A DNA stretch of 64,000 nt from Phytohabitans aurantiacus (GTDB lineage Bacteria; Actinomycetota; Actinomycetes; Mycobacteriales; Micromonosporaceae): assembly GCF_027923225.1 (NCBI RefSeq), contig NZ_BSDI01000037.1, forward strand, positions 1 to 64,000, in the 5' to 3' direction. Made by a program: the position numbers and the translations under genes. The notes beneath the pieces are model-generated. The model worked only from the letters and a program-made list of their open reading frames with translations, was not told the DNA's origin and did no database searches. Positions 26,688-34,902 of this stretch are shown here, piece after piece (position 1 is the stretch's first letter; each line of letters begins with the position of its first letter).

Positions 26688-26851
26688 GACGCCGCCGAAT
26701 TGAAGCGTGTCGCCGCGTCTCGCAAGGCCGCGGTTACGCGCGGTCCGAGCCGGCGCGATCAGCGCCGCGAGCAGCGCGGAATTGTCTGACCGCTGCCCAA
26801 CTAAACGGCGTTGCCACCGGCCCGCGGCCCGAGGAGTCAACCGCGGCAAAA

Positions 26852-26897
26852 GCTGTGAACGTTTGTGGCTGCTGGAGCAACCACAAGTGTTCACAGC
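26852..26897. repeat. Imperfect 22-bp hairpin
   Basis: GCTGTGAACGTTTGTGGCTG pairs with the complement ending GTGTTCACAGC, three mismatches that can be G-U pairs in RNA. It lies in the spacer before the ArsR-like operon. Purpose unknown; comparable in size to the repeat-associated hairpins at 21201 and 59477. Confidence 0.6.
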
Positions 26898-26977
26898 CCG
26901 AGAGGCCGGCCGCGCGACCCAGGACAATCCGGTCAGGCAGCGCCCGCAGTGCCCAGCCGCCCCCAGTGGCCGGGGCA

Positions 26978-27006
26978 TTGACAAAAACTTCTTTTACGTA
27001 AAGACT
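26978..27006 (+). promoter_or_regulatory. Promoter with TTTACGTAAA operator before ArsR-like gene
   Basis: A consensus -35 TTGACA (26978-26983) is followed by AT-rich sequence unusual for this genome. TTTACGTAAA (26993-27002) is a perfect 10-bp palindrome covering the probable -10 region (TAAAGA). The start codon follows at 27017. This looks like an autoregulatory operator for the winged-helix protein. Confidence 0.6.
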
Positions 27007-27016
27007 GGTTTTCGCT

Positions 27017-27580
27017 ATGAGAGATGTCGTGTACCTCCACCAGATCGAGCAGGCCGAGGCCCTGCTCAAGCCGCAGCGGATCGAAGTGCTGCGGCGGCTC
27101 GCCGAGCCCCGGTCGTGCACCGAGGTGGCGGTCGAGCTCGACCAGACCCCGCAGCGGGTCTACTACCACGTCAAGCGCCTGCTGGACGCCGCCCTGGTCC
27201 GCCAGGTGGCCGAGCGCCGGGTGCGCGGGATCAACGAGGGGATCTACCAAGCGGCCGGCCGGTCCTACTGGCTGTCCCCCAGCCTGGTGGGCCGGATCGG
27301 GCTGCGTCAGACCCGCGACCGGCTCAGCCTGGGCTACCTGGTCGACCTGATGGAAGACGTGCAGGCCGACGTCGCCGCACTCGACCTCACCCGGCCGGAC
27401 CTGCCCTCGATCGGCGTGTCCGGTGACATCCGGGTGCGCCCGGAGCAACGCAAGGCGTTCCTCGACGAGCTGCAGCAGACGCTGCAGGACCTGTTCACCC
27501 GCTACGGCGGTGCCGAAGGCGACGCGTTCCGCCTGGCCGTCGCCTGCTACCCGAAGGGAAATCCCGATGACCGAGCCTGA
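27017..27580 (+). CDS. ArsR-like winged-helix regulator
   Basis: 187 aa. N-terminal ArsR-like wHTH (about 15-85): LLKPQRIEVLRRLAEPRSCT, VAVELDQTPQRVYYHVKRLL (recognition helix) and RRVRGINEGIYQAA (wing). The C-terminal 100 residues are helical and contain no metal-binding Cys set, so a small-molecule or protein signal is more likely than metal. It heads an operon with a tandem SRPBCC protein (14-nt overlap) and a DUF6069 membrane protein. ArsR-SRPBCC pairs are common in actinobacteria. The palindrome in its promoter suggests autorepression. Confidence 0.9.
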   Translation: MRDVVYLHQIEQAEALLKPQRIEVLRRLAEPRSCTEVAVELDQTPQRVYYHVKRLLDAALVRQVAERRVRGINEGIYQAAGRSYWLSPSLVGRIGLRQTRDRLSLGYLVDLMEDVQADVAALDLTRPDLPSIGVSGDIRVRPEQRKAFLDELQQTLQDLFTRYGGAEGDAFRLAVACYPKGNPDDRA

Positions 27581-28454
27581 CCTGCGCCTACGCGCCGTCG
27601 TTCCGGCCCCGTTGAAGGTCACGTACGAGGCGTTGACCGACCCGGCCGCGCTCCGCGTGTGGCTGGCCGAGCACGCCGATGTCGACCTGCCCGGCAAGTA
27701 CGAGTTCTGGGGGCGCTACACGCCCGATGGCGGGCAGCCGCACCAGCGCGTGCTGCACGTCGACGAGCACACCATCCGGTTCGCCTGGACCCTGGACGGC
27801 GTGGAGACCACGACACAGATCGAGGTGGCCGAAGACAAGGATGGCACGCTGGTCACGCTGAGCCAGAGCGACCTGCCCACCTTCGCGGACGTACTGGCCG
27901 ACAAGGCCGGTGCCCGCGGCGCCCTCCAGACGTACTGGTCCCTGGCGATCGCCAACCTCGCCGACTATCTGGACGGCCGCGAGCTGACCCCCAGGTGCGA
28001 CTTCACGTCGAGCGAGCTGCGCGCGTCGGTCGTCATCGACGCCGCACCGGATGCAGTGTTCGACTCGATGATCAAGCCCGAGGTGTTCCGCGAGTGGTTC
28101 GGCGCCAACGTGGACATCGAGCCCTATGTGGGCGGCCGCTTCGCGATGGGCGGATTCGAGCTGGATCCGGGCGGGGCGAAGTTCGTCGAGTTCGAACCGG
28201 GTCGCAAGGCGACCCTGCGATTCGCCGACGGCGAGACCACCAGCTGGGAGCTGGAAGGCTCGGACGGCAAGACCCGGCTCACCACGATGCACAGCGGGTT
28301 CGACCCCGCCAACCCGCCATACGCGGCCTGGGGCGGCTGGCTCGGCGGCATCGCAGGGCTGCGGCGGTACCACGAGCTGCCGCGCCGGCGCTCCATCTGG
28401 CGCCAGGTCGAGATCGCCGGTGTCCCCGGGGGCATGTTCGCGATCGACGAGTGA
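27567..28454 (+). CDS. Tandem SRPBCC (AHSA1/START-like) protein
   Basis: 295 aa holding two AHSA1-type START-like lipid-binding folds in a row: residues 1-135 (VPAPLKVTYEALTDPAALRV) and about 150-270 (IDAAPDAVFDSMIKPEVFRE, then GGRFAMGG). The C-terminal part WGGWLGGIAGLRRYHEL closes the second fold's long helix. Such proteins bind hydrophobic ligands; those paired with ArsR regulators have unknown ligands. ATG at 27567 with AAGGGA upstream lies inside the end of the regulator gene. The next gene starts at its stop codon. Confidence 0.88.
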   Translation: MTEPDLRLRAVVPAPLKVTYEALTDPAALRVWLAEHADVDLPGKYEFWGRYTPDGGQPHQRVLHVDEHTIRFAWTLDGVETTTQIEVAEDKDGTLVTLSQSDLPTFADVLADKAGARGALQTYWSLAIANLADYLDGRELTPRCDFTSSELRASVVIDAAPDAVFDSMIKPEVFREWFGANVDIEPYVGGRFAMGGFELDPGGAKFVEFEPGRKATLRFADGETTSWELEGSDGKTRLTTMHSGFDPANPPYAAWGGWLGGIAGLRRYHELPRRRSIWRQVEIAGVPGGMFAIDE

Positions 28455-28471
28455 AACGATCGACGAGTGAG

Positions 28472-28888
28472 ATGAGTGCCGACGTCTCGTGGAAGTCCAC
28501 GCTGGCCGCCATCGGGATCGCGATCGCCGGATCGGTCGCCGCGAACAGCGTGATCGCACTGGTCGCTCGCGGCCCGCTGGACGCCCCCTCGGAGTTCCAA
28601 CCGCTCACCCCCGGCGCCTACGTGTTCCTGACCTCCGTCGGCGTCATCCTCGGCGCGGTCGTCTGGCGGCTGATCGTCGCCCGCAGCCGCAACGCGACCA
28701 GCGTGTTGCGCTGGCTGGTGCCCACCGTCGTGGCCGCCTCGCTCCTGCCTGACGTGGCACTGCTGGTCGCCACCGAATCGCAGCCGGGCATCACGACAGC
28801 GGGCGTGGTGGCGCTGATGCTGATGCACATAGCGGTAGCGGCGGTCGCCGTGCCAACCTTCCGCCGATACCTGCCGCCGCGCACCTGA
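28472..28888 (+). CDS. DUF6069-like four-helix membrane protein
   Basis: 138 aa from ATG at 28472; GTG at 28451, which overlaps the SRPBCC stop, is an alternative. Four hydrophobic helices: about 10-32, 48-70, 80-102 and 110-130. The pattern (PEFQPLTPGAYVFLTSVGVI, then LRWLVPTVVAASLLPD and ALMLMHIAVAAVAVPTF) fits DUF6069, a family of unknown function commonly found near regulators in actinobacteria. Third gene of the ArsR/SRPBCC operon. Confidence 0.78.
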   Translation: MSADVSWKSTLAAIGIAIAGSVAANSVIALVARGPLDAPSEFQPLTPGAYVFLTSVGVILGAVVWRLIVARSRNATSVLRWLVPTVVAASLLPDVALLVATESQPGITTAGVVALMLMHIAVAAVAVPTFRRYLPPRT

Positions 28889-28965
28889 GGCCCGTTCCCA
28901 GATCTCCCCCGCACCTTCACCAGATCCTCACCGGCGGCCGCAACCGTGACCGTACCGTCGCGATC

Positions 28966-29724
28966 ATGCCGTTGACCCTGCCGACACATCCGCTCGCCGT
29001 CCTGCCACTCAAGCTCTGGCGGCCGCGCTGGTTCGACGGCGTGGCGCTCGTGGCCGGCGCGGTCGCGCCCGATCTCGCCTATGCGATCGACGGATACGGC
29101 GTCACCATCCACAGTCACGCCTGGCACGCTCCACTGTGGTGGGCACTGCCGATCTCGCTCGTCGGTGTGCGGCTCGCACGGTGGGCAGCACCGGCCGTGG
29201 CGGCCCACCTGCCCGCGGGTGGGCCGCTCGCGCTGCGAGACTACGGCGTCCTCGGCGGCGTGCACCATCCATGGTGGACAACCGCGATATCGGCGATCCT
29301 CGGCGCCGTCAGCCACATCGTGTGGGACGCCTTCACCCACCCTACCGTCGACGGCGGCCGAGTGCTGTTTCCCTGGCTGCACAACTGGGTCACACCAGAG
29401 TTGCCGTGGTGGCGACTACTGTCCATAGTGTCCGACCACATAGGCTTCGTCGCGGGCATCGCAATGGCGCTCCACATCGGCAGCGCCCGGCTGCTGCGCC
29501 GCTGGCACGGGCACCCTCCCCCGGCACCGCGACGACCGGTAGCGTTCTGGACCGCCGCCTTCGCGGTCGCCGCCGCGGGCATGGCGCTCCTCCCGCTCCA
29601 GCCCGCCCAGCTGATGCACAACCAGGCCATCCGGTGCCTGGTCATAGCCTGCGCCGCACTGCTCGCCGGCACGACCGCGACCCACCTAATGGCAGCGCCA
29701 CAAACCCCCGCCCCCACCAGCTGA
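28966..29724 (+). CDS. DUF4184 family membrane protein
   Basis: 252 aa. The start MPLTLPTHPLAVLPL and APDLAYAIDGYG, HSHAWHAPLWW, SHIVWDAFTHP motifs with conserved His and Asp residues mark DUF4184, an integral membrane family with five or six helices related to metal-dependent membrane hydrolases (YdjM-like). The conserved His/Asp pairs suggest a metal site, but no activity has been established for the family. It stands alone, with 77 nt to the upstream operon and repeat A downstream. Confidence 0.88.
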   Translation: MPLTLPTHPLAVLPLKLWRPRWFDGVALVAGAVAPDLAYAIDGYGVTIHSHAWHAPLWWALPISLVGVRLARWAAPAVAAHLPAGGPLALRDYGVLGGVHHPWWTTAISAILGAVSHIVWDAFTHPTVDGGRVLFPWLHNWVTPELPWWRLLSIVSDHIGFVAGIAMALHIGSARLLRRWHGHPPPAPRRPVAFWTAAFAVAAAGMALLPLQPAQLMHNQAIRCLVIACAALLAGTTATHLMAAPQTPAPTS

Positions 29725-29794
29725 CCCTCCCTCCACCGACGGCTGCCCGCTCTCCGCGCCCGCTCTCCGCCCGGCTTTCCGCCGGCTTTCCGCC

Positions 29795-29870
29795 GATCAA
29801 GGGCAAACGCACGCGGTTCGATCTCATTTCCGCGTGCATTCGCCCTTGATCCACGCAGATCTCCTTGATC
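29795..29870 (+). repeat. Repeat A, copy 7
   Basis: 76 nt; GATCAAGGGCAAACGCACG at left and CGCCCTTGATC plus CTCCTTGATC at right. It lies 70 nt after the DUF4184 stop. A short duplication (CCGGCTTTCCGCCGGCTTTCC) sits immediately before it. Confidence 0.85.
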
Positions 29871-29956
29871 AACGCCGAGTGAAGCGTTACGGCGCTGTGT
29901 CAAGGCTCCGACGCGCACGACCCAAACCCTCGCGGCCCGCGCCACGACCGGCCGGA

Positions 29957-30148
29957 TTGCCCACGATCTGGCAGGGCCACTGGGTCAACCAGACCTACTT
30001 CTCGTGTAGCGACGTCATCTTCACCGGCACGAACGCCACCAGCACCGTCGCCGACGAGCACGCTCACCATGGGAAATCGTCGACCCTCCACCGGAGCGCA
30101 GCGACGACGCCGGACCATGACAACCACACCGAGTGCCCACTGAGCTGA
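29957..30148 (+). pseudogene. Remnant of an AA10 lytic polysaccharide monooxygenase
   Basis: The frame reads IWQGHWVNQTYFSCSDVIF at 29966-30022. This matches the C-terminal strand of AA10 (chitin/cellulose-active LPMO) domains, where VWQ...AFYSCSDV is typical. No His-brace N-terminus or the other 150 residues are present upstream; that space is repeat A and GC-rich sequence. Downstream the frame loses protein character and stops at 30148. Probably what is left of a deleted LPMO gene, fitting the window's biomass-degrading genes. Confidence 0.5.
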
Positions 30149-30162
30149 CGGTTCAGTGGGCA
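30134..30162 (+). terminator. Hairpin after the AA10 remnant
   Basis: TGCCCACTGA and its exact complement TCAGTGGGCA separated by 9 nt. A likely old terminator of the lost gene, 60 nt before the TetR start. Confidence 0.6.
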
Positions 30163-30223
30163 GCCCGCGGGCGGGGATGGGAGGCGGGGCGCCCGAGGTC
30201 ATGGCCCGTGACAGACTGGCCCG

Positions 30224-30892
30224 GTGACCGCGATGCAGAATTCACCGGCCGCAGGTGTGGAACGCCGGCGCGACGCGGAGCGCACCCGCGCCGAGATTCT
30301 CGACGTGGCCGCCGCCGAGTTCTCCGAACGGGGCTACAACGGCGCGCGGGTCGACGAGATCGCCGCTCGCACCCGCACGACCAAGCGGATGATCTACTAC
30401 TACTTCGGCGGCAAGGAACAGCTTTACATGGCGGTGCTCGAACGCGCGTACACCCGGATCCGCGCCGCTGAGCAGGCGGTCGAGGTCGACCACCTCGACC
30501 CGGTCACCGCGATCCGCAGGCTCGCGGAGATCACCTTCGACCACCACGAGGCCCATCCCGAGTTCATCCGCCTGGTCAGCATCGAAAATATCCACCACGC
30601 CGAGCACATGGCCGAGCTCGCCAGCCTCGTCGACCTCAGCATGCCCGTGATCCAGCTGCTCGACGGGATCCTCAAGCGCGGCCGGGACGCCGGGGTCTTC
30701 CGCGCCGACGTCGACGCGATCGACGTGCACATGATGATCAGCTCGTACTGCTTCTTCCGGGTCGCCAACCGCGACACGTTCGGCTCGCTGTTCGGCCGCG
30801 ACCTCGTCGACCCGGCACAGCACGACCGGTACCGGGTAATGCTCGGCGACATGATCGTCAGCTACCTGACGGCGGGCGATAGACAGCCGTGA
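30224..30892 (+). CDS. TetR-family regulator
   Basis: 222 aa from GTG at 30224 (ATG at 30233 is an alternative). HTH in residues 20-65: AEILDVAAAEFSERGYNGAR and RTTKRMIYYYFGGKEQLYMA. The ligand-binding domain (80-215) contains IHHAEHMAELASLVDLSMPV and FFRVANRDTFGSLFGRDLVD, typical of the RutR/AcrR-like C-terminal group where aromatic or metabolic ligands bind. The stop overlaps the next gene (GTGA). Confidence 0.93.
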   Translation: MTAMQNSPAAGVERRRDAERTRAEILDVAAAEFSERGYNGARVDEIAARTRTTKRMIYYYFGGKEQLYMAVLERAYTRIRAAEQAVEVDHLDPVTAIRRLAEITFDHHEAHPEFIRLVSIENIHHAEHMAELASLVDLSMPVIQLLDGILKRGRDAGVFRADVDAIDVHMMISSYCFFRVANRDTFGSLFGRDLVDPAQHDRYRVMLGDMIVSYLTAGDRQP

Positions 30893-31734
30893 CCGACGAG
30901 GCTCCCACCACCGCCCTGCTCGAACGCGTGCTGGCGCCGGCCGCCGAGGTGCTGATCGTGGAGGCACCGCCGAGCGACCTCGGCCGGGCCGGTGCCGCGC
31001 GGGTTGTCGTGTCCGGGGCGGAGATCAGCGAGCTGGCCCGGCTGCTGGCGGTCGTCGACGGCGGCACCGGCGACCGCTGCCGGTGCCTGGGCTGGCCGAC
31101 AATTGTCGTGTCCGACGCGGGTGGCCACGAGATCGCCCGGTGGACGCTGCACCATCAGACCGGCATCCGCGGGCTCGGGTACTGCGATGCCGAACTGCGG
31201 GACGGCCCCGCGCTCACCGACTGGCTGGCCGCGCGCGGCCTGACCGGGTCGCTCAGGGCCCAGCGGATGCTCGCCCGCCAGGACGCCGAGGCCGAGAAGC
31301 GACGCGTCCGGTGGGTTGAGGCCGCGCCGCCGGGCCTCGCCGAGGCCGCCGAGGCGGCCTCACGGCGCGAGGCCGGCGCGGAGGAGAGCCTGGCCGCGCT
31401 GGTCCGCAGCCGGTACCCGGACGCCGTCGAGCGGATCCGGACGCTCGCGGCCTGGGCCGGTTTCCCGCCTCGCCAGCCAAGCGGTATCCCCTGGCACGAG
31501 CTCGCGCCCGAGCGCCTGCTGCTCACCGAGCCCGCTGAGTCGATCTTCAAGGCGCTGGCATCGGCACCGTTGACGCCGGAGCAGCTCGACGGCGCCGCGG
31601 AGCTGTTCACGTCCACGGCGTGGACACGCGCACGGCGCGCCCGAATCCCGAGGTCGCTGAGGTCGTCGCTGATCGCTCACGTGACGGCGACCGGCACCGA
31701 CCCGATGAAGTTCCGGATCGCCTCAGGGTTTTAG
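30889..31734 (+). CDS. Hypothetical protein co-translated with TetR
   Basis: 281 aa, soluble, rich in Ala and Arg. Residues 1-120 look like a small alpha/beta domain with a CRCLGWPTIVVSD segment; the middle (130-180) is a charged helix rich in Glu and Ala; the C-terminal part (180-280) is helical and basic. No family recognised. Start overlaps the TetR stop by 4 nt. Its stop overlaps the convergent serine hydrolase stop, sharing TTAG. Confidence 0.7.
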   Translation: MTDEAPTTALLERVLAPAAEVLIVEAPPSDLGRAGAARVVVSGAEISELARLLAVVDGGTGDRCRCLGWPTIVVSDAGGHEIARWTLHHQTGIRGLGYCDAELRDGPALTDWLAARGLTGSLRAQRMLARQDAEAEKRRVRWVEAAPPGLAEAAEAASRREAGAEESLAALVRSRYPDAVERIRTLAAWAGFPPRQPSGIPWHELAPERLLLTEPAESIFKALASAPLTPEQLDGAAELFTSTAWTRARRARIPRSLRSSLIAHVTATGTDPMKFRIASGF

Positions 31735-33014
31735 CAGGTGTCAGCCGCGAGACGCTGGAACTCGGCCGCGATGCCGCTCGTGTAGAAGTCGACCGTCTGG
31801 GTCAGCGCGATCGCGGTCAGGTCGCGGTTCGGGTCGTTGTGCCAGGCCGTGCCGAAGCCGCCTTCCCAGCCGTAGCGGCCCGGCTCGGAGATCTCGTCCG
31901 GTGCGACGCTGACGGCCATGCCGTACCCCCAACCACGCCCGACGAGCGGGAAGAATCCGGCGGCGGCGACCTGCTCGGGCGTCAGGTGGTTGGTGGTGAG
32001 CAGCCGCACCGACTCCGCGGACAGCAGGCGGCGGCCACGGTGCACTCCCCCGGCGCGCAACATCCCCGCGAACGCCAGGAAGTCGTCGATGGTCGATGCC
32101 AGCCCGGCGGCGCCGTCCGGGAACGCCGGCGGGCGGGTCCACTCGCTCGGCGGGGAGACCGGCCACGGTTCCAGTCGCTGCGTCTCCTGGTTCGTCGCGT
32201 ACATGCCGGGCAGCCGGGCGGCATCGCTGGCCGGCAGCCAGAAGCCGGTGCGCCGCATGCCCAGCGGCCGCAAGAGGCGCGTGCGCAGGAAGTCGGGCAA
32301 CGACTGGCCCGAGGCGCGCGCGATCAGCACGCTCAGCACGCGCGCGGCGGCGTTGTACTGCCAGCGTTCGCCCGGCTGGTGCATCAACGGCAGCGTGCCG
32401 AACAGCCGGATCCACTCGTCGGGCCCGTGCGGCGTCGGCGGGTACGGCACCGACATCACCAGTCGCAGGTCGTTGGCCGCCTTGATGATCGGGTAGTTCT
32501 CCGGCTCGAAGGTCGGCTCGAAGATCATGCCGTATCCCATCCGGAACGTCAGCAGATCCTCCACCGTGATCGGGCGGGTCGCCGGCACCGTCTCGTCGAG
32601 CGGCCCGTCGATCCGCGCCAGCACGCGCCTACCGGCCAGCTCCGGCAGGAGCCGGTCGACCGGTTCGTCCAGCGCGAGCCGGCCCTCCTCGACCAGCAGC
32701 ATCGTCGCCGCGCCGATGATCGGTTTCGTCAGTGACGCGAGCCGGAACGGCGTGCCGCGCCGCATCGGCTCATCGCCGTCGAGCGAGAGCCTTCCGAGCG
32801 TCTCGACGTGTACCGCGGCGCCGCGCGCGACGGCGTAGACGATCCCGACCAGCTCGCCCCCGGCGATGCGCGCGGCCATCGCCTCGCGCAGCCGGGCGAG
32901 CCCGGCCCGCGGCAGCCCCGGCGTGCCGCTCGGGCTCGCCGAGGCCGACCCCGAACCCGCGAGGAGCGACGCGCCCACCGCACCTGCCCCCGTCAACAGC
33001 GCTCGCCTGTCCAT
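31731..33014 (-). CDS. Serine hydrolase, beta-lactamase/class C PBP-like
   Basis: 427 aa. Probable Tat or Sec signal at the start (MDRRALLTGAGAVGASLLAG; the RR pair suggests Tat). Class C fold: SLTK (nucleophile Ser and Lys, near residue 95), YNA in WQYNAAARVL (the YxN Tyr), and a GFGTAWHNDP loop near the C-terminus where class C enzymes have KTG or HxG. These enzymes hydrolyse esters, D-amino-acid peptides or beta-lactams; esterase or DD-peptidase action is more likely than drug resistance. Divergent from the GNAT gene. Confidence 0.9.
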   Translation of the reverse strand: MDRRALLTGAGAVGASLLAGSGSASASPSGTPGLPRAGLARLREAMAARIAGGELVGIVYAVARGAAVHVETLGRLSLDGDEPMRRGTPFRLASLTKPIIGAATMLLVEEGRLALDEPVDRLLPELAGRRVLARIDGPLDETVPATRPITVEDLLTFRMGYGMIFEPTFEPENYPIIKAANDLRLVMSVPYPPTPHGPDEWIRLFGTLPLMHQPGERWQYNAAARVLSVLIARASGQSLPDFLRTRLLRPLGMRRTGFWLPASDAARLPGMYATNQETQRLEPWPVSPPSEWTRPPAFPDGAAGLASTIDDFLAFAGMLRAGGVHRGRRLLSAESVRLLTTNHLTPEQVAAAGFFPLVGRGWGYGMAVSVAPDEISEPGRYGWEGGFGTAWHNDPNRDLTAIALTQTVDFYTSGIAAEFQRLAADTC

Positions 33015-33108
33015 GTGCGATCTCCCCTCGCTCAGCCAACCAGTAGAACCGAGACCTGTTTCATTTCTGCTTCACGCCGCCCAGGGCGGGCGCGGGTATC
33101 GTGCTCCG

Positions 33109-33594
33109 GTGCAGATCCGACCGTTCGCAGACGCTGACTGGGCCGCCGTGTGGGCCATCGTGCGCGACGTGGTGCGAGAGCAGGAGACGTTCCCGTACGA
33201 CCCGGGCATGACCGAGGCACAGGCGCGCCAGACCTGGATCGAGACCCCGCCGGGACTGACCGTCGTCGCCGTCGACAACGGCACCATCGTCGGCACGGCG
33301 AAAATGGGCGCGAACCGTTCCGGACCCGGGTCGCACGTGTCGACCGCCAGCTTCATGGTCGCCGCCGACGCCCGCGGACGCGGCGTCGGCAGCGAGCTGT
33401 GCCGGTACGCGCTGGACTGGGCGAAGGACGCCGGATACGCGGGGATGCAGTTCAACGCCGTCGTCGAGTCGAACCACGCGGCGGTCAAGCTCTACGAGCG
33501 CAACGGCTTCACCGTCATCGGCACCGTGCCCCGCGCCTTCACCCACCCAACCCAAGGCCGCGTAGGCCTACACATCATGTACCACGAGTTCTAA
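33109..33594 (+). CDS. GNAT-family N-acetyltransferase
   Basis: 161 aa from GTG at 33109 (the open frame continues upstream but the preceding residues are not GNAT-like). The acetyl-CoA motif is VAADARGRGVGSELCRYAL (RGxGxG/A), followed by MQFNAVVESNHAAVKLYERN, the standard C-terminal GNAT half. The start MQIRPFADADW is the usual first strand. Resembles phosphinothricin/L-amino-acid N-acetyltransferases by the GMQFNAVVESN...GF pattern. Substrate unknown. Confidence 0.92.
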   Translation: MQIRPFADADWAAVWAIVRDVVREQETFPYDPGMTEAQARQTWIETPPGLTVVAVDNGTIVGTAKMGANRSGPGSHVSTASFMVAADARGRGVGSELCRYALDWAKDAGYAGMQFNAVVESNHAAVKLYERNGFTVIGTVPRAFTHPTQGRVGLHIMYHEF

Positions 33595-33713
33595 CCCCAC
33601 GCCCCTCGGCCTCGCCCGCCGGGCCGCCGCCGCCCGCGCCCCGGCCCGCCGCCGCCCGCGCGGCGCGCCCGCGCCGCCCGCCCCCGCCCGCGCCGCGCGC
33701 CCCCACTCCCGCC
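33595..33713. repeat. GC-only tract left of repeat A copy 8
   Basis: GCCGCCGCCCGCGCCCCGGC-type sequence with hardly any A or T, directly after the GNAT stop and abutting repeat A. Confidence 0.6.
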
Positions 33714-33789
33714 GATCAAGGGCAAAAGCACGTGGTTCGATCTCTCTTCCGCGTGCATTCGCCCTTGATCGACGCAAATGCCCTTGATC
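33714..33789 (+). repeat. Repeat A, copy 8
   Basis: 76 nt; GATCAAGGGCAAAAGCACG at left, GCATTCGCCCTTGATC and ATGCCCTTGATC at right. Close to consensus. Confidence 0.85.
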
Positions 33790-33854
33790 GACGGGCGCAG
33801 GCCCTGCCGGCACCGCACCCCGGCCGCGGCCACCGATGTGGACAGACAAGCTTC

Positions 33855-33913
33855 GAGCTACCGCGACGTCCGCCGCGCACCCGACCGCTGCTCCCGCAGC
33901 CTCACCCTCCGCG
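33855..33913 (+). repeat. Repeat B, copy 4
   Basis: GAGCTACCGCGACGTCCGCC ... GCTGCTCCCGCAGCCTCACC; single copy, no inverted partner here. Confidence 0.75.
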
Positions 33914-33995
33914 CACCCAAGCCCCCACCCGCCGCCCGCCTGCTATCCGGGCACGGTCGATGCCCCTTCTGCCCGATAACGCGGCACCCTCGGTT

Positions 33996-34772
33996 TCAGT
34001 CTTCCGTGACACCGGCGCGTTCCTCGAGCCGCTCGATGCGGCGCATCAAGGGTTGCAGCTCTTGCCGGACCATGGCCGCCACGGCCGCGATCGGGTCCGC
34101 GCTTCCGTCGCCGCTGGCGGCGGGTTGGCCGGTTTGGGCGCGCAGGTGGACGTAGCCGGCCAGCGCCGCCGCCACCGCCCGGCGGGTCAGTCGCAGCTCG
34201 GCGCCCATGGACCGCAGGGTCTGGCCGGCTTCCCCGTCGGGCTCGGCGACCAGGCCGAGCAGCAGGTGCTCGCAGCCGACGTAGTTGTGACCGAGCGCGG
34301 TGGCCTCCGTGACGGCCATCTCCAGTGCGTTCGCCGCCGGACCGCTGAAACGCCGGGAGCCGTCGCCGGCGACCACGATCTCTGCCGACGGCTGGCGGGC
34401 GAGTTCTCGGGCCAGCTGCTCCGGTGCGATCTCGATCGCCTGCAGCACGTGCAGGGCCAGGTTGCCGCCCTCGGCGAGCATGCCGGCGAGCACGTGACTG
34501 GTGGTCACCGCCGCCGCCTGCTCGGTCTGGGCCTGCTCGGTCTGAGCCTGCTCGATACCGAGCTTCAGCGCGGCGCGGGCGCGGGCGGTGAGGTGTGGCA
34601 TCCGGGCGGCCAGGTCGGCGTCGTCCAGTTCGCCGAGGGCGGTTTCCCGGATCGCGGTCACCCGCCGCACCGCCTGCTCCAGAGCGCGCTGGCAGACGGC
34701 GGAGACCGGTACGCCGGCTTCCTTGACGGCCTCGGCCAGCTCGTCGGGCAGATAGACGTTGATCTTTGGCAT
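33996..34772 (-). CDS. Ribbon-helix-helix protein fused to Clp N-terminal repeats
   Basis: 258 aa; ATG at 34772 is 7 nt after AAGGAGG. Residues 1-40 are a ribbon-helix-helix DNA-binding unit (MPKINVYLPDELAEAVKEAG). Residues about 60-205 are two Clp-N repeats (AALKLGIEQAQ..., TTSHVLAGMLAEGGNLALHV; then ALEMAVTEATALGHNYVGCE, HLLLGLVAEPDGEAGQTL). The ClpA/B/C N-domain binds substrates or adaptors; here no ATPase follows, so this may be a DNA-binding adaptor or sensor. The tail (225-258) is a short coiled coil (LMRRIERLEERA). Confidence 0.88.
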   Translation of the reverse strand: MPKINVYLPDELAEAVKEAGVPVSAVCQRALEQAVRRVTAIRETALGELDDADLAARMPHLTARARAALKLGIEQAQTEQAQTEQAAAVTTSHVLAGMLAEGGNLALHVLQAIEIAPEQLARELARQPSAEIVVAGDGSRRFSGPAANALEMAVTEATALGHNYVGCEHLLLGLVAEPDGEAGQTLRSMGAELRLTRRAVAAALAGYVHLRAQTGQPAASGDGSADPIAAVAAMVRQELQPLMRRIERLEERAGVTED

Positions 34773-34824
34773 CACGGGGCCTCCTTGATTGTCGCGAGCG
34801 TCGCAGCTTGCATAACCCTTGTAT

Positions 34825-34838
34825 ACCCCCTTAGGGGT
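34825..34838. promoter_or_regulatory. Palindrome before the RHH-Clp-N gene
   Basis: ACCCCCTTAGGGGT, a nearly perfect palindrome within AT-richer sequence (TAACCCTTGTATAC at 34813-34826). It is 53 nt upstream of the RHH-Clp-N start and 65 nt upstream of the divergent HAD-like gene. A plausible operator for the RHH domain. Confidence 0.5.
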
Positions 34839-34902
34839 TACATGTCCAAGAGCGGCTCAGCGGTAGCCTGGCCCCGGAGACGACCATGGGGGGACGGCGG
34901 CG

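Noticed and set aside
26412..26984. N-terminal extension of the second histidine kinase
   Set aside because: Crosses repeat A, the GC-only tract and part of the hairpin region; ATG at 26411 begins the conserved protein.
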